Program-made: the position numbers and the translations under genes
From: Erysipelotrichaceae bacterium
Lineage (GTDB): Bacteria; Bacillota_I; Bacilli_A; Erysipelotrichales; Erysipelotrichaceae
Length of the DNA stretch: 47,248 nucleotides
Reading direction: 5' to 3'
Assembly: GCA_017512285.1 (NCBI GenBank)
Contig: JAFWGU010000012.1
Location: forward strand, 1 to 47,248
The notes under the pieces: generated by a model
Database searches by the model: none
What the model was told of the DNA's origin: nothing
The model's input: the letters and a program-made list of their open reading frames with translations, nothing else
Part shown: positions 41,426 to 47,248 of the stretch, piece after piece
Layout of the letters: every line of letters begins with the position of its first letter
Position numbering within the stretch: position 1 is the first letter of the stretch

Positions 41426-41788
41426 ATGAAAAGACGCAATTTTGGAACAAATGCCTTGCAGCTGGCAATGGCATTCATACTTATATTCTTCGGCATAATC
41501 CTGCAGACAAGCGGGAAGGATACGGTAAAGAACATCTCTCTTGTTCTGATGCTGGTACCCGGCATTGCCATGGTGATCGGGTTTGTGATGAATTACTTCA
41601 CATATCCGTATTACTGGAGTTTTCCTGTTATACTTTTCTGCTTCTGTGCTGCGTGTGACGTAGCCGTTTACTTCATCGCGCCGTTCAGTCTTACCACTGT
41701 CAGCGTGGTTACCATGATCGTAGTTGACGGTCTGGCTGCCCTGATGGGAACGCTGTTCCACCTGTTACATGCAGATATCATCAGATAA
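41426..41788 (+). CDS. Small polytopic membrane protein of unknown function
   Basis: A 120-residue protein with four predicted transmembrane helices (about 8-26, 34-55, 60-80 and 88-112) and a short basic N-terminus. No family is recognised. ATG 41426 is chosen from the hydrophobic pattern; 28 codons of upstream open frame overlap the divergent DUF5131 gene. No Shine-Dalgarno is present, and a TATAAG lies 4 bases before the ATG. Its stop lies inside its terminator. Confidence 0.6.
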   Translation: MKRRNFGTNALQLAMAFILIFFGIILQTSGKDTVKNISLVLMLVPGIAMVIGFVMNYFTYPYYWSFPVILFCFCAACDVAVYFIAPFSLTTVSVVTMIVVDGLAALMGTLFHLLHADIIR

Positions 41789-41803
41789 TGATATCTTTTT
41801 TTT
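41773..41803 (+). terminator. Terminator overlapping the stop of the small membrane protein gene
   Basis: AGATATCAT (41773-41781) pairs with ATGATATCT (41788-41796) around a 6-base loop, then eight T. The stop codon TAA (41786-41788) lies in the loop and arm. Confidence 0.87.
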
Positions 41804-41845
41804 GTCCTTTTTCAGGTGCGTTTTGGTTTATTTCCTGCGAATATG

Positions 41846-41854
41846 TGTTAGAAT
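41846..41854 (+). promoter_or_regulatory. Extended -10 promoter for the E2-like gene
   Basis: TGTTAGAAT within TGTGTTAGAAT, 36 bases before the ATG at 41891; identical to the element at 6955-6966. Confidence 0.5.
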
Positions 41855-41890
41855 TAGAGCATTATTCATTTGACTCAGGAGGATGTTAAC

Positions 41891-42733
41891 ATGAGAAAGG
41901 ATGCCAGAAGAGTAGATGTTTCGGCCCTGATGCAGTGCTGCATTGACCTCAAACCGAAAAGATATGAGAACGAAGTTTACATCAACCGCAAGGTAGATAT
42001 TACCAATCTTGTCAGATTCATTGAGCAGAAGAAGGAAGAGGGAATTCACTATACCTATTTCCATGCTTTCCTGACTGCCATCGGCAAGGTGATTTATAAC
42101 AGGCCGAAGCTGAACCGCTTCATCAGCAACCGTCACATGTACGAGCACAATGAGATACTGCTTTCTTTCGTTGCCAAGATGACTCTTGATGACAAGTCAG
42201 AGGAACTCATGCTGGTAGTACCGGTCAATGAGAACGACAATATTGAGAGCATCGCTGCCAGAACTGCCGAAAAGGTCAGTAAACTGCGCAGCGCCAGGGC
42301 TGAGAAGGCTGGTGCCAATGATGCCGTTGATACCCTGGGCAAGCTGCCCAACATCATCCGGGTACCTGTATTCGGCATTATAAAGCTGTTAGGCAGATAC
42401 GGCCTGTTACCGGAATCTCTTACCGGTAATAACATCTATTTCACCAGCATGATCATTTCCAATCTGGGATCGATCCGCTGTGGGGCGATCTATCACAACC
42501 TGGCTGACTTCGGAACATGTTCCGCTCTGACGACTATCGGTGAGATAACAACCGAGAAGGTGATCATGGAGGACGGCAGTGAGGAAGTACGCAAGATGTG
42601 CGAGTTTGGCGTTACTCTTGATGAGAGAATAGCTGACGGCTTCTACTTTGCCAGAAGCGTAGCCATGATCGAACACATTCTGCAGAATCCGCAATTACTG
42701 GAAGAGCCTGCCGGACAGAAGATCACGTTATAA
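41891..42733 (+). CDS. E2/chloramphenicol acetyltransferase-fold protein lacking the catalytic His
   Basis: A 280-residue stand-alone protein resembling the catalytic domain of 2-oxoacid dehydrogenase E2 (for example RPKLNRFISNRHMYEHNEILLSFVAK and FTSMIISNLGSIRCGAIYHNLADFGTCSALTTIGEI). There is no lipoyl domain and no E1/E3 genes nearby. The active-site motif normally read DHRxxDG is DERIADG (244-250), with Glu245 in place of the base His. It may therefore be non-acyltransferase or use another mechanism. AGGAGG lies 7 bases before ATG 41891. It is monocistronic. Confidence 0.8.
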   Translation: MRKDARRVDVSALMQCCIDLKPKRYENEVYINRKVDITNLVRFIEQKKEEGIHYTYFHAFLTAIGKVIYNRPKLNRFISNRHMYEHNEILLSFVAKMTLDDKSEELMLVVPVNENDNIESIAARTAEKVSKLRSARAEKAGANDAVDTLGKLPNIIRVPVFGIIKLLGRYGLLPESLTGNNIYFTSMIISNLGSIRCGAIYHNLADFGTCSALTTIGEITTEKVIMEDGSEEVRKMCEFGVTLDERIADGFYFARSVAMIEHILQNPQLLEEPAGQKITL

Positions 42734-42740
42734 ACAAAAA

Positions 42741-42769
42741 AACAGATGGTTTCCCATCTGTTTTATTTT
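42741..42769 (+). terminator. Terminator of the E2-like gene
   Basis: ACAGATGG (42742-42749) pairs with CCATCTGT (42754-42761) around a 4-base loop, followed by TTTATTTT; A-rich on the other side, so also usable by tRNA-Asn's strand. Confidence 0.88.
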
Positions 42770-42772
42770 CAA

Positions 42773-42848
42773 TGGCGCCTAAAATAGGACTCGAACCTAT
42801 GACCGATCGGTTAACAGCCGATTGCTCTACCGACTGAGCTATTTAGGC
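42773..42848 (-). tRNA. tRNA-Asn (anticodon GTT)
   Basis: A 76-base cloverleaf with acceptor stem GCCTAAA/TTTAGGC, anticodon stem ATCGG/CCGAT, loop CTGTTAA (anticodon GTT), discriminator G and encoded CCA. It converges on the E2-like gene. G34 makes it a target for the Tgt pathway in this window. Confidence 0.95.
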
Positions 42849-42918
42849 AGCGAAGATAATATAGCACAATATCTGGGTTAAATCAAGGGATAATGTTTAA
42901 ATTATCGACGCGTTTATG

Positions 42919-42924
42919 TATAAT
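42919..42924 (+). promoter_or_regulatory. -10 box for the LOG/AI-2E operon
   Basis: TATAAT 19 bases before the ATG at 42944, with TTTAAA at 17-base spacing as a poor -35. Confidence 0.5.
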
Positions 42925-42943
42925 TTCAGTAAGGCGGTTTTAT

Positions 42944-43492
42944 ATGAAAGTATGTGTTTTCGGTGCCAGCAGTGATGACATCAGAGATGTTTACGTCAGA
43001 GAGACGGAACACCTCGGTGAACTGATGGGGCAAAATGACATGGATCTGGTCTTCGGCGGCGGTCAGCACGGTCTGATGGGGGCAGCTGCCAGAGGCGTAA
43101 GAAGAAGCAATGGTCGCGTCATCAGCATAAGCCCGTTCATCTTCAACGAGGATGACATTCTTTTCCATGACTTCAGCGAACTCTATCTGACCAGAGACCT
43201 GATTGAAAGGAAGCAGCTGATGCTGGAGATTTCTGACAGCTTCGTTGCGGTGCCCGGCGGCATCGGAACCATCGATGAACTGTTTGAGGTATATGCTCAG
43301 AGCCATCTGGGCTATTACCGCAAGCCTCTCATCCTGTTTAACATCAACGGCTACTTTGACATGCTGTGGCAGTTTGTATGTGAATCTCATGAAGAGGGGT
43401 TCATATCAGATGATGGCATGCTGCACTGCCGGATGGCAGACAGCGCTGAAGAGGTGATCCGCCTGTTGAAAGATAAGAATCTTACATGGTGA
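42944..43492 (+). CDS. LOG family protein (nucleoside-5'-monophosphate phosphoribohydrolase)
   Basis: A 182-residue LOG/TIGR00730 protein. It has the Rossmann start VCVFGASS, GGGQHGLMG (38-46) and the signature PGGIGTIDE (104-112). Members cleave the ribose phosphate from AMP or cytokinin nucleotides; they were once misnamed lysine decarboxylases. The in vivo substrate in this bacterium is unknown. ATG 42944 is chosen for the fold start and AAGGCGG site. The permease gene begins 4 bases after the stop. Confidence 0.87.
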   Translation: MKVCVFGASSDDIRDVYVRETEHLGELMGQNDMDLVFGGGQHGLMGAAARGVRRSNGRVISISPFIFNEDDILFHDFSELYLTRDLIERKQLMLEISDSFVAVPGGIGTIDELFEVYAQSHLGYYRKPLILFNINGYFDMLWQFVCESHEEGFISDDGMLHCRMADSAEEVIRLLKDKNLTW

Positions 43493-43496
43493 TAAC

Positions 43497-44672
43497 ATGA
43501 ATGACGAACTGAAAAACTTTACCAAGAGAATACTGGTCATATGTGCAGTGCTTTTGATCGGTGTCATAGTCGTACTGGAAAGAAGTGTAATACTGAGTGC
43601 CGTTGTCAAGGTGATCAATGCGACGTCATCACTTTTGCTCGGCTTCATAATCGCCTTCGTACTGAACATTCCGATGAAGAAGCTGGAGGAGCTCTTCGCC
43701 AGGAAGATCGATCCGGAAAAGAAGAAACTCATCAGAACGCTGGCCATAATTACGACCTACGTCAGTGCGCTGTTAATAATCGTGCTGCTGATTTCGATCA
43801 TCGTACCTCAGCTGATCAACAGCGTTACCATGCTGGCTGCCAACCTGCCGCAGTACATCGTAACGGTTCTGGAATTTCTGAACGGACTGTTTGAAAAACT
43901 GGGATTAAGCATCCACTTCTCTACCGACCTGATCGGCAATGACTTTATTTCCGGTCTGACCGAACTTATCAAGGGCCTGATTCCCTCAGGAAGTACCGAA
44001 AGCTTCCTGGAATGGCTGGCATCACTGGACCTGGGCATATTCAGCGACATCGGAACGGGAGCAGCCAAGGTGTTCAGCGTGCTGTTTGACATCTTCATGG
44101 GAATCGTCTTCAGCATTTACCTGCTCATTTCCAAGGAGACATTCAAGCAGCAGGTCATCAACATCTCCCGTGCTTTTATGAGTGAGAAGATGTATGATGT
44201 CCTGTATTACCTGTATCATAAGATCAATACGATATTCACTGACTTCGCCGCAGGACAGCTTACCGAAATGGCAATACTGGGCTCACTGTTCTTCGTGGTA
44301 CTAAGCATAGCGGGAATGCCTTATGCACTGTTAATCAGCGTATTCATTGCTCTGACCAGCATCATTCCTTATTTCGGTACGACCATTGCGATGATCTTCG
44401 GCGCGATCCTGATCTTCGCTGAAACCTCAGTGCTGAGAATGATCATATTCATAGTGCTGTTTGTGGTCGTACAGCAGATCGAGGACAACGTCATCTATCC
44501 TAACGTAGTAGGTAATTCAGTCGGCTTATCAGCCATCTGGGTCATTGCGGCCGTAACCATTTTCGGAAGTCTGTTCGGCCTTGGCGGCATGGTGTTCGGC
44601 GTACCGGTAATGGCAGTTATCCAGTCAGTCGTGAAGGATGTTGAGAGGTATCGTCTCGATAACAAGGTGTAA
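43497..44672 (+). CDS. AI-2E family (UPF0118) membrane transporter
   Basis: A 391-residue polytopic protein with about eight transmembrane helices and the family segments SIIPYFGTTIAMIFG and VVVQQIEDNVIYPNVVGNSVGLSAIWVIAAV in the C-terminal half. Family members are proposed to export small molecules (AI-2 exporter TqsA) or act as Na+/H+ antiporters; the substrate here is unknown. GGTGAT precedes the ATG. It is cotranscribed with the LOG gene. Confidence 0.85.
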   Translation: MNDELKNFTKRILVICAVLLIGVIVVLERSVILSAVVKVINATSSLLLGFIIAFVLNIPMKKLEELFARKIDPEKKKLIRTLAIITTYVSALLIIVLLISIIVPQLINSVTMLAANLPQYIVTVLEFLNGLFEKLGLSIHFSTDLIGNDFISGLTELIKGLIPSGSTESFLEWLASLDLGIFSDIGTGAAKVFSVLFDIFMGIVFSIYLLISKETFKQQVINISRAFMSEKMYDVLYYLYHKINTIFTDFAAGQLTEMAILGSLFFVVLSIAGMPYALLISVFIALTSIIPYFGTTIAMIFGAILIFAETSVLRMIIFIVLFVVVQQIEDNVIYPNVVGNSVGLSAIWVIAAVTIFGSLFGLGGMVFGVPVMAVIQSVVKDVERYRLDNKV

Positions 44673-44733
44673 AATTGTTTGCCTTGTATGTATAAAGATG
44701 ATAATATATTGTTAAATAAAGGAGGGCTTTTAC

Positions 44734-44889
44734 GTGTTTAAAAGATTATTTGGGGCCGTTGTCGCTACCGCAGTTACAGCTTTAGGTGTTAAGGTAGTAA
44801 AAGATATCCTTGATGCAGACGAAGAAGAAAAGAAGCTAATCGAGTTAGAAACAGAAGAAACCGAAGAAGAGAATAACATTGAAGAGTAG
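44734..44889 (+). CDS. Small membrane-anchored acidic protein (51 residues)
   Basis: A short gene with start GTG, preceded by AAAGGAGGG 7 bases upstream. The N-terminus (FKRLFGAVVATAVTALGVKVV) forms a basic-hydrophobic single helix; the C-terminal half is highly acidic (many Glu in EEEKK...EEENNIEE). This looks like a membrane-anchored tail protein. No family is recognised. A GATAAT at 44700 may be its -10. Its stop lies in a terminator hairpin. Confidence 0.7.
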   Translation: MFKRLFGAVVATAVTALGVKVVKDILDADEEEKKLIELETEETEEENNIEE

Positions 44890-44909
44890 CGAATTCGTTC
44901 GCTGCTTTT
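44888..44909 (+). terminator. Terminator overlapping the stop of the 51-residue gene
   Basis: AGCGAA-TTCG-TTCGCT followed by GCTTTTT. The first stem bases are the last two bases of the stop codon. Confidence 0.7.
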
Positions 44910-44925
44910 TACTAGAGGTACGTAT

Positions 44926-46677
44926 ATGAAGAAAATACTGATCGTGCTGCTTACGGCAATGATGTTACTGCCGACGGCAGCCTGTAAGAAGAAACCTGAT
45001 GTTGATCCGGTAACTCCCGTTGATCCGGTCGAGACAGATGTTCAGAAGGAATTCGATGCCCTGCAGAAGAAGTGGTTCATAGAGGATGTCAGTTCTGACT
45101 ACGCTGACATGCGTTTCAGCGTGGAGGATCCGGAAGCCATGGGCATTAAGGACGTCGAGGTTACATTGGGTGAAATAGAAGATCCTGAAGCCGGTGACAG
45201 ATATGCCGCAAGACTGGAAGAACTGAAGAAGTTCAATCCTGCCGATCTGACAACCGATCAGCAGAACATGCTGAAGTGCATGGAGTTCTACTTTGATCTG
45301 ATGGTGGATAACTATGCTCTGGAAGAGGATTATACCTTCCTGTTTACACCGAACTCAGGAGTAAACAATAACCTCATTACGACATTCACTGAAATGGACA
45401 TCAGAAATGAGCAGGACATTAAGGACATAATCACGCTGCTGAATGATTCAGACCGTTACATTCAACTGTGCATTGACTATACCAATGAACAGGCTGAAAA
45501 GGGAATCGTCCAGCCTGACTTCGTCATTGACAGTGTCGTTGAGGGCTGTGAGAAGTTCGCTGCCAACGTTGATAACAACGAGGTAATAAAGATCGTCAAT
45601 GCCAAGATCGACAAGATCAACGTTGCCGGAGCCGACGGTTATAAGAAGCAGGTTGAGGAGGCCGTAAAGACGGTCCTGATCCCTGCATTCAATAAGATCA
45701 TTGCGATGTATGAGCCGCTTAAGGGTAAGTCAATTACCAATGGCAGACTATGTGAGAATGGTGATCTGGGTGACAGAACATATGACGTCATCGTCAGACT
45801 GAAGACAAGTTCAACCCAGTCAATTCCAGATATGATCGAACTGATGGATGACGCAATATTCGAATGTCTCCAGGGCATCTACGATGTCATGAACGAGGTT
45901 GAAATTAGTCAGGGTTACGGCTACAGCGATCCCCGCGAGATCCTTGAATACATCAAGACCAGAATGCCGGCTGATTTCCCGGCCTTTGAGAATCTGCCTT
46001 ATGAGGTAGACTTCCTGGATCCAAGCGTTACAAGCCCGAACGTATCCGCATACTACCTGGTTGCGCCAGTTGATAATCCGAAGAGAAATGTCATCAAGGT
46101 CAATCCGGCATTCTCGGATTCCGATCCGGATGGAATGTGCATTACCCTTGCTCATGAGGGTTATCCTGGACATCTTTATCAGAATACATACTATCTGATA
46201 AATCATCCTGATAATGAATACAGATATGCCATGAACTTCTTAGGCTACGGCGAAGGCTGGGCACAGTATGTTGAAACATACTGCTACAGTTATTTCGTGA
46301 AGAACCAGAAGGAAATCAGATATCTGCAGCTGAATAACATCTTCTCATACTGTCTATACGCACTGGCTGATCTGGAGATGCATTATAATGGATGGGGCAA
46401 GGAAGACATTGAGAACTACCTGAAGCAGTTCTTCTATGAGGATGCCGCCAAGAGTTACGCCGAATCGATCTATGAAAGCAACATCGGCGATCCAGGCATG
46501 TTCCTGCCATATTCTGTAGGTCTCTGGAAGATGTGGTCACTGTACCAGAATGCTCAGAAGGAGCTGGGCAGAAAGTTCAACCTGAAGGAATACAACAGAG
46601 TAATACTGGATGCCGGAGCATGTACATTCGAAATGCTTGAGGAAAAGGTAAACGAATTCATTAATAAGAATAAGTAA
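44926..46677 (+). CDS. DUF885 family lipoprotein, putative zinc metallopeptidase
   Basis: A 583-residue predicted surface lipoprotein: signal peptide with lipobox PTAAC (Cys20), then a Lys/Asp/Pro-rich linker. The C-terminal half carries the DUF885 peptidase signature HEGYPGH (410-416) and the downstream Glu in GYGEGWAQY (E443), the expected third metal ligand. It probably cleaves peptides outside the cell. The large helical N-terminal domain is typical of the family. The upstream region has only a weak GAGG before the ATG. Confidence 0.87.
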   Translation: MKKILIVLLTAMMLLPTAACKKKPDVDPVTPVDPVETDVQKEFDALQKKWFIEDVSSDYADMRFSVEDPEAMGIKDVEVTLGEIEDPEAGDRYAARLEELKKFNPADLTTDQQNMLKCMEFYFDLMVDNYALEEDYTFLFTPNSGVNNNLITTFTEMDIRNEQDIKDIITLLNDSDRYIQLCIDYTNEQAEKGIVQPDFVIDSVVEGCEKFAANVDNNEVIKIVNAKIDKINVAGADGYKKQVEEAVKTVLIPAFNKIIAMYEPLKGKSITNGRLCENGDLGDRTYDVIVRLKTSSTQSIPDMIELMDDAIFECLQGIYDVMNEVEISQGYGYSDPREILEYIKTRMPADFPAFENLPYEVDFLDPSVTSPNVSAYYLVAPVDNPKRNVIKVNPAFSDSDPDGMCITLAHEGYPGHLYQNTYYLINHPDNEYRYAMNFLGYGEGWAQYVETYCYSYFVKNQKEIRYLQLNNIFSYCLYALADLEMHYNGWGKEDIENYLKQFFYEDAAKSYAESIYESNIGDPGMFLPYSVGLWKMWSLYQNAQKELGRKFNLKEYNRVILDAGACTFEMLEEKVNEFINKNK

Positions 46678-46682
46678 AAAAA

Positions 46683-46710
46683 AAGAGGCTGGTCATCTGA
46701 TCAGCCTCTT
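46683..46710. terminator. Bidirectional terminator between the DUF885 and acylphosphatase genes
   Basis: A long stem (AAGAGGCTGGTCA with its complement; one G-U pair) with a run of nine A on the plus side, which is a T-run for the minus strand. The acylphosphatase stop codon (46701-46703) is inside the 3' arm. Confidence 0.85.
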
Positions 46711-46973
46711 ACTTCAAATTCAAATTCATGCGGAAGGGCAGGTACCTCCTTCGCACTGTAATCAGATATGCTGGCATAGCGGGCAGCTTTCTGAAGATCG
46801 CAGATAAAGGAATGGATGTTCAGGTTACTGCCCTGAATTTCCATTTCTACATTGCCGTTATACATGTTTCTTATCCAGCCGGTGTAGTTGTGCTTATCCG
46901 CCAGCATTTCAGCAAACCAGCGGAATCCGACGCCCTGAACTCTGCCGGTAAATATGACATAATACCTTTTCAT
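46701..46973 (-). CDS. acyP: Acylphosphatase
   Basis: A 90-residue cytoplasmic enzyme that hydrolyses acyl phosphates such as acetyl or carbamoyl phosphate. The active-site Arg (R18 in GRVQGVGFR) and Asn (N36 in WIRNMYNG) are both present, and length is standard. There is no Shine-Dalgarno; a TTGCCA-17-TATAAT promoter ends 6 bases before the ATG, so the mRNA should be leaderless. Confidence 0.92.
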   Translation of the reverse strand: MKRYYVIFTGRVQGVGFRWFAEMLADKHNYTGWIRNMYNGNVEMEIQGSNLNIHSFICDLQKAARYASISDYSAKEVPALPHEFEFEVRG

Positions 46974-46979
46974 GTCTAT

Positions 46980-47008
46980 ATTATATTTTTGTTTTCACAA
47001 ATTGGCAA
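46980..47008 (-). promoter_or_regulatory. Promoter giving a leaderless acylphosphatase mRNA
   Basis: On the minus strand: TTGCCA (47008-47003), 17-base spacer, TATAAT (46985-46980), then 6 bases to the ATG. The expected start site is the A of the ATG. Confidence 0.75.
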
Positions 47009-47036
47009 TTGATTAGGAAAATGAGGAAAATATTGT

Positions 47037-47065
47037 TTGACATGTATCTCATTAAATGTTAAGAT
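47037..47065 (+). promoter_or_regulatory. Promoter for tRNA-Ile/tRNA-Ala
   Basis: TTGACA (47037-47042), 17-base spacer, TAAGAT (47060-47065) with extended TGT; same hexamers as the rplK promoter. It ends 19 bases before the tRNA-Ile gene. Confidence 0.8.
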
Positions 47066-47084
47066 AATTAAGCATTTGGTAAAC

Positions 47085-47161
47085 GGGCCTGTAGCTCAGG
47101 TGGTTAGAGCGCGCCCCTGATAAGGGCGAGGTCGCTGGTTCAAATCCATTCAGGCCCACCA
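47085..47161 (+). tRNA. tRNA-Ile (anticodon GAT)
   Basis: A 77-base cloverleaf with acceptor stem GGGCCTG/CAGGCCC, loop CTGATAA (anticodon GAT) and encoded CCA. It is followed after 6 bases by tRNA-Ala(TGC). This pair usually sits in 16S-23S spacers, but here it has its own promoter and no 16S rRNA upstream. Confidence 0.96.
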
Positions 47162-47167
47162 TTGCAT

Positions 47168-47243
47168 GGGGCATTAGCTTAGCTGGGAGAGCGCCTGCCT
47201 TGCACGCAGGAGGTCAGGGGTTCGAGCCCCCTATGCTCCACCA
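47168..47243 (+). tRNA. tRNA-Ala (anticodon TGC)
   Basis: A 76-base cloverleaf with acceptor stem GGGGCAT/ATGCTCC including the G3-U70 alanine identity pair, anticodon stem CCTGC/GCAGG, loop CTTGCAC (anticodon TGC) and encoded CCA. It runs to within 5 bases of the window end. Confidence 0.96.
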
Positions 47244-47248
47244 TTAGA

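Overview
The window reads as the chromosome of a Firmicute, most likely from the Erysipelotrichia or a relative close to the Mollicutes. The evidence is a Bacillus-like order of translation and transcription genes (cysS-mrnC-rlmB-sigH-rpmG-secE-nusG ... rplK-rplA-rplJ-rplL-rsmC-rpoB-rpoC), AGGAGG-type ribosome binding sites, a ribosomal protein L11 that lacks the usual Pro-Pro segment, and an RpoB with Asn at the rifampicin-site position equivalent to E. coli His526. The last two traits are ones I associate with Mollicutes and their relatives. Placement at genus level is not possible from this sequence alone.

Layout. 1-141 is the right end of an IS3-family element, next to a ribokinase (163-1044, minus). 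1.1-5.3 kb is the cysS-to-nusG run. 5.35-11.5 kb is a block of unrelated genes (MORN-like lipoprotein, helical protein, RlmA-type rRNA methylase, second lipoprotein, acetyltransferase, HAD phosphatase, DUF1846) that separates nusG from rplK. 11.5-22.7 kb holds L11-L1, a recognisable L10 leader RNA, L10-L7/L12, rsmC and rpoBC. 22.7-27.5 kb holds an M29 aminopeptidase, two tRNAs, a DtxR-like regulator and a divergent feoA-feoA-feoB-FeoB-associated operon carrying two copies of a GTTAGC-N4-GCTAAC operator. 27.6-33.4 kb holds a zinc-ribbon membrane protein, cardiolipin synthase, MscL, tRNA-Arg, a Gph-like phosphatase, a macrodomain-HTH fusion, a vWA protein and a patatin. 33.4-37.7 kb holds a Veg-like protein with tRNA-Leu, DUF362, dUTPase, DUF4153 and RpiB. 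37.7-41.4 kb is the queuosine operon tgt-queA-queH (minus) with a DUF5131 gene. 41.4-47.2 kb holds a small membrane protein, an E2-like acyltransferase, tRNA-Asn, LOG, an AI-2E-family permease, a 51-residue protein, a DUF885 lipoprotein peptidase, acylphosphatase and a tRNA-Ile/tRNA-Ala pair.

Most of this is core genome. No CRISPR array, prophage or clear defence island is visible. The interesting material lies mainly in how genes are started and stopped. (a) Several Shine-Dalgarno sequences sit inside the 3' arm of a hairpin: sigH, the vWA gene and the patatin gene. At the patatin gene the promoter straddles the 5' arm, so only read-through RNA could fold. (b) Four genes lack a Shine-Dalgarno sequence, and at least three of them have a -10 box 6-7 bases before the ATG, as expected of leaderless mRNAs. 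(c) At least six terminator hairpins contain a stop codon. (d) Three tRNA units are fused to protein-coding transcripts. Protein-level points are the L11 deletion, the RpoB Asn, an E2-like protein with the catalytic His replaced by Glu, and a macrodomain with altered loop residues joined to an HTH-like domain. There is no gene-free stretch longer than 300 bases; the largest gap (12783-12962) is the L10 leader.
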